DNA of 64,000 nt from Scylla paramamosain (taxonomy: Eukaryota > Arthropoda > Malacostraca > Decapoda > Portunidae): the NCBI RefSeq assembly GCF_035594125.1, contig NC_087160.1:28027932-28091931 (forward strand), in the 5' to 3' direction. Every line of letters starts with the position of its first letter. Position 1 is the stretch's first letter. A program made the translations under genes and the position numbers. The notes under the pieces were generated by a model. The model ran no database searches, had not been told where the DNA came from, and saw only the letters and a list, made by a program, of their open reading frames with translations. Below, piece by piece: positions 1-24,988 of the stretch.

Positions 1-76
1 TTCCAACCATGATCATCCCTCCCATGATGGCTGATTTTATATTAGTTTTGATTTCATGGTAACAATGTGTTGGTGC

Positions 77-162
77 CACACACACACACACACACACAAA
101 AAAAAAAATAAATAAAATAAATAAATAAATAAAATAAATAAAGAAAGAAAGAAAGAAAGAAA
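77..162. repeat. Compound simple repeat: (CA)n, A-tract, (AAAT)n, (AAAG)n
   Basis: A (CA) run passes into an A-tract, then AAAT-type and AAAG-type tetranucleotides. The composition resembles the 3' tail of a retroelement, but no body is recognisable upstream because the window begins only 76 bases earlier. The rest of 1-1140 shows no gene I can support; it is AT-rich and non-coding in appearance. Confidence 0.8.
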
Positions 163-1143
163 ATGTCATTACAGTGCGGTCCAACAAGTTTCACACTGAA
201 TGACCCAGTAGTCCCAATAGGGTTAGTAAGTGTGTCAGTGTGCGGGGTGTCAAATAGGACCTGGCAGAAACATGCATGGGAGAAGTAGTGAATGTAGATA
301 ATATGCGTATCTATCTATCTATGAATCTATGTTTCAAGCTAACTGTATATCTCCGTTTACGAGTGCTGCTCACTTGATACATGTAGATGCAGCTGCAATA
401 AACACATGCAGGAATATCATCATGAGTAGCTTGTTATCAATGGATCTGTCCTTGTTGTCAATTTGTTTCATACTTAAATGTGTAATGATACTTTTTTGAG
501 TATGAGTACTTGTAAAGGAGACAAAGGAAAAAAAGATAAAAAGGGAAAAAATGAAATTTTTTTTGAGATTTTATTTTATATGAGATCAGATTTGTCACCT
601 GTACGTGTAAAGCTAATTTTACAAAATTTAAAGAGTATTTCCTATAAATCATAATGTTGGTACCTGTGGTTTTGTTCCATGAGTGCATTATTAACTACTT
701 TTGTAAAACTTATTTAGAGATCACATACAGTACATGTTGCATAGAAGATCAGAGATAATAAGCTGTTGAAGCACATATGTTAAGTATAGTACAAGCTGAA
801 ATATTTATGCTGGCTAAGAATAAAGAAACTGAAGAAAATAACTAGTAAATATGTGTACAAAAGCTCCATCATCCCAAACATAAAGGAGCAAGTCAGTGAT
901 GGTGGTGGGAGGGGAGGAGTCCATCACATGTAACACAAAGCTAAGCAAGCCTCCTGTCACAGTCTGAGAACTTGTAAGGTGACTAGTCCTTACAGGACAG
1001 GAGCAAGACATACCTGTCCTGCTCCCTCTATAGGGACTGGTTCACCAACAGGTGGTTAACCAAACATGCCCAAAGGAGCTATATATGTTGGTATCCAAAA
1101 CTATGATTAATTGATGTACAATTGAGTGAAATTTTACTTTATT

Positions 1144-1310
<167 letters not shown>

Positions 1311-1599
1311 AATTAATGCAAACATGTGTTATTCTGAATTCACAAAATTGAAACTTGTGTAAATCAAGTGGGAGTGTGGTGGTGGTCTTGAAGTAAAGAT
1401 GCTGCAATGATCTATTGGCAAATGATGACCTCCTAAAGTCCAGAGGAAATTTTGAGGGAATATGGAAGATGGAGTTCTTGTAGGAAGGAAGGATATGTAA
1501 GATGTGTGGAAGAAGCATTTTATCTGGTTAATGAATGAAAAGACTGCACAGAAAGCAACAATGTCTGGTAAGAGTATGAAAGAAGGTAGAGAAAGAGTG

Positions 1600-2830
1600 T
1601 TTATATAGAGGCAAATTGGTAAAGAGGAGATAGAGAAAGTCAGAGCCAAATCAAAGGTACAGATGGAATAACTGCAGAAATTTTGAATTGTGGAGGTGAA
1701 GTGGTAGCAGATTGGATGCTTCTAATAACTGAATTGGCATGGAAGCAAGAGGAAGTACCTGACGAGTGGTGGAAAGCAGTTATTGTGTCTATATATAAAG
1801 GGAAAGATTATAGGAATGAATGTAATAGTTATAGGGGGTCAGTTTGCTTAGTGTGCCAGGAAAAGTTATTGGAGAATCTTGACTGAAGTGAATATCAGTG
1901 AAGAACAGAGAGGATTAAAGAAAAAGGGAACATTGATATGAACCTGATTATTGTATTCAAGATTGAGAAGTTGTGTTAATGTTCATGGACCTACGTAGAG
2001 AAAGCATGTGATAAGGTTGATAGGGAAGTCCTTTGTGTTGTAGGAGAGCAGTTTCTGGAAGGAATTAAGGCTTTTTATAGGGATACAAGTGCATGTGTAA
2101 GGGTGAAGGGAGAGCTAAGTGAGAATTTTGTTGCTGGAAGAAGAGTGAGGCAGGGATGCATGATGTCCCATTGTTGTTGAATAATTTTATGGATTGCTGT
2201 CTGAGGAAGATGAAAGTGAGATTAGGAAATGTTGGTGCAAGGCTGAAATGAAGTATAGTGGGATGAGTCACAGTAGCATGCCTGTTTAAATATGACAGTC
2301 TTATTAGCAAAGACTGATGGATCAGTTCCATTGAGTATGTGTGAGATGGAAACTGAAGATGAATATTGGGAAAAGAAAGTTGGAAGAAGAGAAGTGGAAG
2401 TGTGGGACTAGAATACCTTATAGGATGAGAGTGAGGTTTTTATGGAAGGAGAGAGAATGGAGGTGAGTTTAAGTATATGGAAACAGTGCTAGATAAACAT
2501 AATTAAATGGATGGAGAGATAAGAGAGAGGGCTTTGAAAGGTAAGCATGCTATAGGAGCATTTGCAAGAGTCATGAGAGGGAGAAATGTGTCAGTAAATG
2601 TAAAGAAATGTCTAAGGAATAGTGATGTTGACATGTGGATCAGAGACATGAACAAGGAATAAGGCACAACAATCAAGAGAGTGTACTGTGGAAATGAGTT
2701 GTCTTAGTGGAGCATAAGGAATGAGTAGATGGGAAGGTGATAGCAAGGGAAGTGTGTGTGGAGGATGTGGTACGTGCACTATGTAGGTGGTGTAAATTGT
2801 GCAGTGGTGGAATGGGAAAAAACACACTAG
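1600..2830 (+). mobile_element. Decayed non-LTR retrotransposon (reverse transcriptase region)
   Basis: Translated fragments on the + strand match the layout of a LINE reverse transcriptase, broken by many stops and shifts. At 1683-1886 the fragment includes PDEWWKAVIVSIYKGKDYRN, the usual RT finger region (PDEWRKA..VPLYKGKG..NYRG in intact relatives). Further on, 2085-2165 reads like YRDTSACVRVKG followed by VRQGCMMS, the region just before the catalytic palm. At 2595-2830 come fragments resembling the connection region, including a WIRDMNKEXQQS-like stretch. No intact frame longer than about 65 residues survives, so this is a dead copy. Confidence 0.7.
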
Positions 2831-2878
2831 TAATTTGAAGGTGCTAATAGGAGAAGAAGACCACATTTAAAATAGAAG

Positions 2879-2942
2879 GATAAGATAAAGAATACATGTG
2901 TGAAAGAGGCGATAAGATAAAGAATATGTGTGTGAAAGAGGC
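2879..2942. repeat. Tandem duplication, 32-bp unit x2
   Basis: Two adjacent copies of a unit beginning GATAAGATAAAGAAT and ending GTGAAAGAGGC, differing at two bases or so. It lies at the distal end of the decayed LINE. Confidence 0.75.
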
Positions 2943-3378
2943 AATAGTAGAGGCAAAGCATTTGAGCAAGCAAGAAGGGAATGTTTGGATGGAGAGAGGT
3001 GGAGACTCTGTTGTGACCACTTCCCTGGGTGATGTTCCTGGTGGGAGTAAGATACCACAGAGATAAATAGGTAGATGGAATATTTTTCCCTTTTTTTTCA
3101 ACATCTTGAATGCATAGTACATGTAAGGTATTGTTTCTGGAGCTTGTTGATTTATTTATCAGATGGATTACCATCCTCCACTCATGGTTGGATAGAAAGG
3201 ATTTTTAAAGTTGTTCCTAAATTGGGTTATATCACCTCCCAATGATTTATGAGGAATTCACAATCAAAGACACAGTTGACAACAACTTGTGGGTAGTCTT
3301 CTGCTACTCAATAATTACAGGTAAAGAGCTGCTGTCCAAGAGGACTTGACTTTAGGTTATTAGTTCATCATCTCTGTT

Positions 3379-3663
<285 letters not shown>

Positions 3664-3665
<2 letters not shown>

Positions 3666-3748
3666 TGCTTTTAAGACCAAACTGGATGGATATAGAGATG
3701 GGATACTATGAGATTACTCCCCTCCTGTAAACCACAACTAGGTAAATA

Positions 3749-3790
<42 letters not shown>
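3664..3790 (+). mobile_element. 5'-truncated CR1-like LINE 3' end with (CA)n tail
   Basis: The sequence from ATGCTTTTAAGACC through GGGATACTATGAG matches the last ~75 bases of the better copy at 46416-46497 (protein end FKTKLGRYRDGIL there, FKTKLDGYRDGIL here). After a short UTR (ACTCCCCTCCTGTAAACC) the copy ends in a (CA)n tract at 3755-3789. So this is a short 3' remnant of the same family. Confidence 0.75.
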
Positions 3791-3792
<2 letters not shown>

Positions 3793-4700
3793 TCTATGTG
3801 AATGATATGATGGAAGGGGTGAATAGTAACATGATTCTATTTGCTGATGATGCAAAATTGATGAGAAAAGTGGAGAGGACAGAAGACTGTGAGGCTCTAC
3901 AGGAAGATCTGAATGTGATCTGGGATTGAAGTGGCACTTGGAAAATGGAGTTTAATGTAAAAAATGTGGAGTATTGAAGTTTGGGCATAGTTATTTGAGG
4001 CCAGTCTTCAGTTATAAATTGGTAATGAGGAAATAAAAGTGAAGAGGGAAGAGAAAGACCTTGGAATTGTTATCACTGATAAGCTGTTCCCAGAGGTACA
4101 TGTAAGAAGGAAGATGGGGGAAATGAATATATATAATCTGGTGAGAAATGTAACAGCAGTGTTTAACTATCTGGATAAAGGGATCATTAGGAATTTAATT
4201 GTGACAGTGATAAGACTTTGTTTGGAATATGTGGCAGTGATATGGTCTCTCAGCACTAAAAGGGACATAAAAGAATTAGAGAGAATACAACGAGCAGCGA
4301 CAAAGTTGCTTTCGACCCTATCAGACTTATTGTATGAAGAGAGACTAAAAAAACTAAACCTGCCCACCTTGGAAGAGAGAAGAGAGAGAGGTGACCTGAT
4401 TGCCTTATTTTGAATTTTATTGGGCTATGAAAAATTAGACTGGAGTGATTTTGATGGTGAGAGACTTTAGAAGCACAAGAGGGCACGAGAAGAAGGTGAA
4501 GAAGGGTGTGTGTAGAAGGGATATTAAGAAGAACAGTTTCCTGCAAAGGATTGCAGGAATCTGGAATGAGCTGCAAAAAGAAGTAGTAAATCCAATAATT
4601 ATACATGATTTTTAGGAAAAACTGGATAAGAGTAGATATCGAGACGGGACAACATGAGCTTAGACTCCTCCACCCATAAACCACACACATACACACAGAA
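3790..4700 (+). mobile_element. 5'-truncated CR1-like LINE, RT palm to C-terminus
   Basis: It begins inside the reverse transcriptase. YVNDMMEGVNSNMILFADDA at 3798-3857 carries the catalytic FADD motif. The frame at 4039-4413 continues with DLGIVITDKL, LERIQRAATKLL and LPTLEERRERGDL, all hallmarks of the CR1-type LINE C-terminal region. Downstream the copy decays, then ends at about 4680 in ACCACACACATACACACAG, again a CA-rich tail. Stops and frameshifts show it is not functional. Confidence 0.8.
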
Positions 4701-6227
<1,527 letters not shown>

Positions 6228-6340
6228 AATGTATGGCCATCTTATTTAACATTATTTAGTAAATGTTTTGTATTAATTTTGTAAATGTTATTTTATCTCC
6301 ATATCCTAGGGGAAAGAAGAAATTTGTTTTCTTAGAGTGA

Positions 6341-15571
<9,231 letters not shown>

Positions 15572-17460
15572 TCCTTGGCCCATGATCAAGTCCTTCCATG
15601 TGTCCTGCTGTGCCTTGCATATGATACGTGAGTTGTCAGTGTTACGTAATTAAGCTGAGTTTTTGTATTTATTGTATCTCACCCCAATATGTGAAATCAT
15701 AGTTTATACATTTTTATGTTTGTGAAGATTGGTGTTGATGATTTTGACCGAGAAAGCATCTGAATACAAAAGGCCTGTGGCTCCTGCAGAAATCATGTTA
15801 ATTCAAGATGTGTCAGTTGATATTCTTTTGTGTTTTGTAAATATATAGAGCAATGACCACATAGAGGAAATTGAAGCTTTTAAGTTCCATGTGGTATATC
15901 ACTGGAAATGTTTCTTTAATTGAAACATTTTCAAACATTTCATCTTAAGAATGCTGGATACACTGGATTTCCATCTTCCAAACTGTCACACATATCGAGG
16001 AACAGATGTAGCTGGATATTACACTTGAAGGACAGCTTTAGTGTACTTGAGACCACTGCAGTGATAAACTGTTTCAGACATTAATATTCTTTGTGTTAGA
16101 TGTTTATCACTCAAAGAGCTTATTCCCATTAAATACTTTCCATGAGTGAAGACATTGGTTAACCCATCCATTATTTCATCAGATGAGGCTTGGCTTTTGC
16201 ACTGAAACCAAGGGCTTTGACCAAATTGTAAAGCCTGCAGAAGTTGGGGGCCTCGTGAGAAGTCACAAATGTTAGTAGCCTTAAGAGCATTCTGTTGTAT
16301 TGTGACTAGAAATATTGAGCTTTGATGGTATTATTTGTGCCTTCCATTTTTATATGTCTACATTCCCATATAGTCTCACCAATCTACACAAATATTTTTA
16401 TATACTGGTAACATAGTGTGCATATTATTAAGAGATGGATGGCAACATGTGAAACTGCTCTCCACTGTATAATTTTTTTTAATAATTTAATGTTTGCTCT
16501 TACTGTTGAAGATATATAAATATAGATTTTTGTATACTTTTGGTAATATTGTTTCCAAAATGCTCATTACACATATAAGTCTTGTTTGTGTGTAGATGTG
16601 GTACAACCTACACCTTAGAAAGAAGCATCTCATACTGAAAGTAATCCACTGAAACAAAACTTGAGTTGAATCTCCAAGTGTTTTGAGACTAAACTGTATT
16701 TTTAAACACTGTCTTAGCTGTGTTGATAAACTTCATATTTATTATGCAGCAGCATACAAGTATAATTATCAATAGTTTTGTGTATTTGGAGTGCTCAAGA
16801 GGTGCAATAATTGTTCATAATAATGCAGAAAGTGGAAGAAAGTAGAATATCTTCTGCTGTGGCTGTCCCCTTGCGAGATGGTCCCAGAGGGAATAAAGTG
16901 TCAAAGAAGAAGTGAAATGGAAAATTTATGCATCAGTTGATCAAAGCAGACTTTAGTTTAAACTAGTGTTGATTATAGTTATGTACATGTAATCTTCATT
17001 TTATTCATATATCTTCACTTATCAATGTTGTCAAAGTATTACCAGAAAATAATATATCATGAATGGAGACTTTTATCATGGTCATCCTGCCCCCTTCGGG
17101 AAGTTCTCAGGAAGAGAAATCAGACATATGTCTGACATATGTCTTCAGATGCATATCAACCTGGGCTAATACCTGAATGAAAAGCAGAATGCAGGAATCC
17201 TGTTTGAGTGCAAAGGAAATATTACTGAAGTAAACTGACTTACCTGGTGAAATGAGCCATAAGTTTATGTCCACATTTTCCAAATAATTATTCCAATTCA
17301 CTTATACTGCTGCCTGGCTAGTTTCAGTAATCAAGGAACACTAGCAGTGAACTCAAATGTTTTGGAGAAATGGAATAGGATTGATACCTCAGATGGAATC
17401 TTCCTCTGGTAGAAACAGGTAAGGTTTTATTAGTTGATGCACTAATGTGTATGCATGTGC
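15572..17460 (+). other. Probable 3' UTR of the SFT2-domain gene and intergenic sequence
   Basis: No further coding sequence. An AATAAA hexamer at about 16892-16897 (GGGAATAAAGTGTC) is a possible poly(A) signal, but several other AT-rich sites could serve and the true end cannot be fixed from sequence alone. Confidence 0.4.
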
Positions 17461-18948
<1,488 letters not shown>

Positions 18949-19017
<69 letters not shown>

Positions 19018-19065
19018 AATATGATTCTTGAAATGTAGATTCTGTGCCTCTTCCGGTGTGTATGT

Positions 19066-19122
<57 letters not shown>
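18949..19122. repeat. (GT)n and (AG)n microsatellites flanking a 57-bp spacer
   Basis: GT run at 18949-19013 and AG run at 19069-19122. No element boundary is recognised around them. Confidence 0.92.
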
Positions 19123-19126
<4 letters not shown>

Positions 19127-19661
19127 ACTGATTGTTGCTGCACCCTTCACCTGAAGATGAGGTGCCTCTCTCTTGTAGGGGAGCAGGTGTTAGGGAATGT
19201 TTCCCTCTCCTGCCAGCAGTTCACTCTTTCATAGGCTGGGAGTCATTTATTACCTAAAAGAAAAGAAAGAAAAAATCCAAAGTTTGCTGAAAAGTAGCAT
19301 AAAGCATTGTGGACACCCTCATAAAGCTTTAGTTATCTGGTGATTTTTACAAATTTTATCTTGTATTTTTGGGATAAAGACATTTTTCAATGTAGATTTA
19401 TCTTTTCTGTGATATATAAACCATATTTATTTTGTGTATTGTGCTTTTTTTTCTTTTGTATTTTTTTAAGCTTTAAATACTGAAATATATGGTATTTATA
19501 TAAAAACAGTCTTCTGCTGTATGCTAATTCAGGGCTTGTGTTAGTGTCTAGTCAGTTGTAGAAGAAGACACATGTGATCTTTCAATTTTCATATGTTTGC
19601 TAGTTATCTTCAATTTTTGTGTTGCAGAGTGCTTAAAGATGCCCAAAACAGGATGGTATCT

Positions 19662-20498
19662 GGTAAATTTCTCAAAATCAATTGGTCAACAGTAAATTGG
19701 TCACAACCAATTGCTTGAAAAACAATTTCTCGAACTATCAATTGCTTGAAAATAGTGGTTTAAGTAAGAATATCCAAAAATAAGATAAAAAAGTACAACT
19801 TTATTATTGTTGATTGGACAGTTAAAATCAAGAACGGGTACTTTTCTTTCATACAACAGCTCTTAAATATTCTTCTACATTGTTTGTTTCATCATAGTCT
19901 AAAATAAGAATGGGTACATTTTTATTATTTTTGTTGTTCTTTATATTTAAAAAAATGTATTATTGCCAATATATTAGTATGAAATATTGTATGCAACACT
20001 CCTTAAATATTCTTGTACATTGTTTGTTTTATCATAGTTTAATACAACATTCTTTAATTGCTTTTTGCAAATCCAGAAAATGTACAATATCAACAATAGA
20101 CAATCCAGTGACAAGTATTAAAAATTAAGGGAAGACTGTAAGGCAAGTCTAATAACAATAAATAAGGTTGCTATAAGAAAAAAGGGAGAACCACACGTAC
20201 AGAGAGTAGCCCTGCCACCATGTGGTAAGTCAGCCCAGAGAGAAAGCTCTAGAAGACTGGCTGCTAAGGTAAGTGTTGTGGCTCCAAATAACCTGCTACA
20301 TTGATGTGTCGTTAGATGGCGCAGGCACAGTGCTCGGCTGACTTGGTGTTTCAAGCTTCAAACTGCTACAGTATTCAACCGTTAAATAATTGATTTTGAG
20401 CAATTTACTGTCAAGCAATTGATACTCTGAGAAACTATTTTTTGAGCAGTTGGTTTCAAGCAATTTACTTTTGAGCAATTGATTTTGAGAAATTTACC
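19662..20498. mobile_element. Non-autonomous DNA element with ~90-bp terminal inverted repeats
   Basis: The left end GGTAAATTTCTCAAAATCAA and the reverse complement of the right end are the same, and the similarity continues for roughly 90 bases on each side. The ends are built from variants of CAATTGCTTGA and AGTAAATTG. The ~837-bp interior has no transposase; it contains a ~45-bp direct repeat (TTAAATATTCTTCTACATTG near 19865, TTAAATATTCTTGTACATTG near 20002). I see no clear target duplication, so the superfamily is unassigned. Confidence 0.75.
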
Positions 20499-20504
20499 TA
20501 CTAT

Positions 20505-23500
20505 ATTCACACAAAAGTACTTAATTACACACATACCCCTCACTCATAATTCAGAATTATCATGGCAACTCCTACACCAGCCTCAGAGTCCCCATCGGGA
20601 AAGGGGACCACAAATGTCCCCAGGTTGGACTGCTCTTCTGGTACTGACCCTAAGTGTTTTGACACCCCCCCTCAACTTTTTTTTTCATTAACTTTTGCAA
20701 CATTCACTGTCTTAGATATAATTTTCAATCTGTAGAACACCACCTCTCTTTTACTAAATCTCATCTTTTCCTCACTGAAACACAGGTGTCTGAGGCAACT
20801 GACAGTAACCCCTTTTCTGTTCCCTCCTACTTTCTCTATTTTCATTTTCAATCCAAAGTTGGATGTTGCATTTATATGCACAATGACTTAACCTGCTCTC
20901 TTGCCCTCGCTCTTGAATCTTTAAAGTTTTCCACCATCTGGCTACAGTTACAGAGTCACTTTCAGACTAGATTTATCTGTGCTCTATATCTCTCACCAAA
21001 CTCCTCTGACTATAAGAAATTCTTTGGCTACTTATCTTCCAAAGTGGAGCACTTCCTGACTCTCTTCCCTTTTGTGGAGATCTCCATCCTTGGAGACTTC
21101 AGTGTTCACCACCAGCTTTGGCTTTCCTCTCCCTTCACTGACCATCCTGGTGAACTAGCCTTCAACTTTGCTACCCTCCACGACCTAGAGCAACTGGTGC
21201 AACACCTTACTTGTATTCCTGACTGCCTTGGAGATGCACTCAACATTCTTGACCTTTTCCTAACCTCTAATCCTGCTTATGCTGTTACCATATCTTCTCC
21301 ATTGGGCTTCTCTGATCACAATCTCTTATCTGTTTCTTATCCTATCACTCCAATCCCTCAGGATCCCCCTAAGCGGAGGTGGTTCTGGCGTTTTGCCTCT
21401 GCTAGTTGGGGGAACCTGAGGAGATATTTTGCTGATTTTCCTTGGAATGACCACTGCTTCTGTGACAGAGACCTGTCTCTGTGTACTGAGCACATAACAG
21501 AGATGATAGTGTCTGGCATGGAGGCATACATTCCTCACTCTTTCCCTCGACCTAAACCTTCCAAACCTTGGTTTAACACAGCCTGTTTTTGTGCTATACA
21601 TAATAGAGAGGTGGCCTTCCATCACCAGAATCTCATGCACTTTATATTTCTACTCAGAACCATGCCGAGTCTGTTCTCCAGCTAGCCAAAAACTCCTTCA
21701 TTAATAGAAAGCGTCAAAATCTTTCAAAATCTAACCCCTTGTGACTTCTGGCATTTAGCCAAAAACATCTCCAATAACTTTGCTTCTTTTTCTTTCCCTT
21801 CTTTATTTCAATCAGATGGTACCACTGCTATCACATCTATCTCTAAAGTTCAAACTCTCTTTGTTCAAACCTTTGTTAAAACTCTACCTTGGACGATTCA
21901 GGGTTTGTTTCTCCCTCTCCTCCACCCTCTGACTACTTCATGCTACCTATTAAAATTCTTCGCAATGATGTTTTCCATGCCCTCACTGGTCTAAACCCTT
22001 GGAAGGCTTATGGACCTGATGGGGTCCCTCCTATTGTTCTCAGAAACTGCTCCTCCGTGCTTGCACCTTGCCTTGTCAAACTCTTTCAACTCTGTCTGTC
22101 AAACTCTGTCTGTCAACATCTACCTTTCCTTTTTGCTGGAAGTTTTCCTCCGTTCAGCTTGTTCCTTAAAAGGGTGACCATTCTAATCTCTCAAACTACT
22201 GTCCTATTGCTTTAATTTCCTGCCTATCAAAAGTTTTTGAATCCATCCTCAACAGGAAGATTCTTAAACATCTATCACTTCACAACCTCCTATCTGATTG
22301 CCAGTATGGGTTTCGTCAAGGCTGTTCTACTGGTGATCTTCTGGCTTTCCATACAGTGTCTTGGTCATCTTTTAGAGATTTTGGTGAAAATTTTGCTGTT
22401 ATCTTAGACATATCAAAAGCTTTTGATAGAGTCTGGCACAAAACTTTGATTTCCAAACTACCCTCCTATGGCTTCTATCCTTCTATCTGTAACTTTATCT
22501 CAAGTTTCCTTTCTGATCATTCTATTGCTGCTTTGGTAGACAGTCACTGTTCTTCTCCTAAATCTATTAACAGTGGTGTTTGTCAGGGTTCTGTCTTGTC
22601 ACCAGCTCTCTTCCTATTATTCATCAATGACCCAGACTTCTTGTCCTATCCACTTGTATGCTGATGATACCACCCTGTGCTTTCCCATGTCTTTTCATAG
22701 ACGTCCAACCCTTGAGGAAGTAAACAGCTCATTCAGGGAACCCACAAAACGTCTGACTTCTGATCTCTCTAAAATTTTTGATTGGGGCAGAGCAAACTTG
22801 GTATTGTTCAATGCCTCAAAAACTCAATTCCTCCATCTATCAACTCAACACAACCTTCCAGACAACTATCCCCTCTTCTTCAATGACACTCAACTGTCCC
22901 ACTCTTCTACATTGAACATCCTTGGTCTGTTCTTTTCTTAAAATCTAAACTGGAAACTTCACATCTCATCTCTAGCTAAAACAGCTTCTATGAAGGTAGG
23001 TTTTCTGAGACGTTTCCACCAGTTTTCTCATCCTTCCAGCTGCTAACTCTGTACAGGGGCCTTATCCTTCCATGTATGGAGTATGCTTCACATGTCTGGG
23101 GGGGTTTCACTCATACTTTTCTTTTGTCTTAGACAGGGTGGAATCAAAAGCTTTTTGTCTCATCAACTCCTCTACTCTAATTGACTGTCTTCAGCCTTTT
23201 TCTCATCGCAGCAGTGTTGCATCTCTTGCTATCTTCTACTGCTATTTTCATACTAACTGCTCTTTTGATCTTGCTAACTGCATGCCTCAACTCCTCCCGT
23301 GGCCTCGCTGCACAAGACTCTTCTCTCTCTAACCCCTATTGTCCACCTCTCCAATGCAAGAGTTAACCAATATTCTCAGTCGTTCATCCCTTTCTCTTGT
23401 AAACTCTGGAACTCCCTGTCTGCTTCTGTATTTCCACCTTCCTATGACTTGAACTACTTCAAGAGGAAGGTTTCAAGACACTTATCCTTCAATTTTTGAC

Positions 23501-23620
23501 CACTGCTTTAGACTCTATTTGGGGACTGGCATCTCAAGTGGGCTTTTTTTTAATTTATTTTTTTATTAGATTTTTGTTGTCCTTGGCTGGTGTCCCTCCT
23601 ACATAAAAAAAAAAAAAAAA
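20505..23620 (+). mobile_element. Nearly full-length Jockey-like LINE, frameshifted
   Basis: Non-LTR retrotransposon of about 3.1 kb. The endonuclease (20760-21685) shows [23 protein letters not shown] and [10 protein letters not shown], matching the GDFN and SDH motifs of APE-type nucleases. The reverse transcriptase follows in pieces: LNPWKAYGPDGVPPIVL (about 21990), ILDISKAFDRVWHKTLISKL (22400-22455), GVCQGSVLSPALFLLFIND (22576-22630) and the catalytic LYADDTTL (22655-22680). The C-terminus includes FIPFSCKLWNSLSASVFPPS (23385-23445). Stops and frame changes between 21685 and 23340 make it non-functional. The 3' UTR ends in TGTCCCTCCTACAT plus poly-A at about 23620. The assignment to the Jockey/I side of LINEs is tentative. 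Confidence 0.88.
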
Positions 23621-23714
23621 AATATACTGAACCTGTAAGTTCCCTCCACTGGCTGCCTACCCACTAAACTCCTTTGTTTTTATATATACATATCCTCAGA
23701 TAATGGCCGCCTAC

Positions 23715-23758
23715 ATTCTGCTACATGACCCCCCTCAGTTTGGGAACCACTGATGTAG
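23715..23758 (-). mobile_element. Terminal fragment of a second hAT family
   Basis: The reverse complement begins CAGTGGTTCCCAAACTGAGG, a common hAT (Charlie-like) terminus. The opposite end is not visible, so this is a solo end or a relic cut by the LINE. Confidence 0.5.
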
Positions 23759-23769
23759 ACCCTATGAAC

Positions 23770-24580
23770 CAGATGAATGAGGTGAGTGGTGTAGTCCTAT
23801 CTGAAGAGAAGGTATATGAGATAGAAAAAATGTTTGAAGCACCAGCTGAATGAGAATTCACAGAATTATTGTGATGGAATGCCATATTCAGGTCTCACAA
23901 GATGAAAAATGAAAAATAAGATTTTTGGAATGGTGGAGGCATGAAGGGGCCTGGAAGAAGTAGGAGTGGATTTGTTTTTTAATCTAATATGCATAATGTA
24001 GGAGAAAATGGATATATCTGATGAGTGGAGAGAGTGTTGGTACCCATCTTCAAGGAGAAAGGAAATGTACAAGTGTGAGAACTATTATGGAATTAAAAGA
24101 ATATCACACACTATGAAAGTCCAGTAAAGGATACTGCAAAGATGATCCTGGAGATGAATGTATCAAGGGGACAGTTAGGATTCATGTCTGCAAGAGAAAC
24201 AATGAGCCTAATTTTCATATTGAGGCAAATGGCAGAAAAGTACAGAAAAAAAAGTGAAAGAACTCAACATTGTATTTATTTATCTGGGGAAGTCCTGTGA
24301 TAGGATGCCAAGACAGGAACTGTAGAGATGTTTTGAGAGTGGAAGATACCAGTAAAATATGTAACACTAGTAAAAGAAAAGTACAAGAACCTCAAGAAAA
24401 GATAGGAGGACCCAATACAAAGTGGAAAGCTGGCATAGTAGAGGACATAAAGAAGAATGGTCTGACTACCAACCTAGTAGGCAAGACAGGTGGAGGTGGT
24501 TCATTAAAACCAGCAATAATAAAGCTGAGGAAGACAGGAACTGATAACACAAGGAATTTTGACAAGCTTTTCTTGTAACT
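23770..24580 (+). mobile_element. Decayed RTE-like LINE fragment
   Basis: Fragments resemble RTE-type reverse transcriptase: KCENYYGIKRISHTMKVQ (24072-24125, related to CGNYRGIKLISHTMK in intact elements), KELNIVFIYLGKSCDRMPRQEL (near 24260-24320, a degenerate FVDLEKAYDRVPREEL) and stops between them. It is a dead copy. Confidence 0.6.
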
Positions 24581-24689
24581 TTAATTTTGGGAAGGGCTAA
24601 AACAGCACACCAGCTCTAGCAATTTTTGTCCTTTTACTTTTTTTATTATTTTTGAAAACTGATTTTTATGCATGTCCTTGGGTATGCAT

Positions 24690-24900
24690 TGAAACAATGA
24701 GAAATTTGTGTTAAGGCAGGATAAATCTTTAGCCATGAGAGGCTCTCACCAAGGATAGGAACTGAACCCCTGTCCAGAACAGGAGGAAAAATCATGATAA
24801 TAATTTTTTGGGATTTCTACTCCTGGTCACTATAGTTTTCTCCCTTCATTTAGATCAATTTCTGGGATTTTAGTCTTCCCTATACCAGTTGTTATACTTC
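24690..24900 (-). repeat. tRNA-derived SINE-like repeat, copy A (diverged)
   Basis: On the + strand it holds TAGCCATGAGAGGCTCTCAC and GGAACTGAACCCCTGTCC; the reverse complement of the latter resembles a Pol III B box (GGTTCAGTTCC). Related copies are at 25985, 42225, 54490 and 54870. The A-box region is badly degraded here. Confidence 0.55.
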
Positions 24901-24988
24901 TCTTTTACTATTAAACCATTTACTTCAGAAATAACTTTTACAGGAGAATCCCTGCCCAGAGACATTCATACACCACAGTAAAAAAAGT

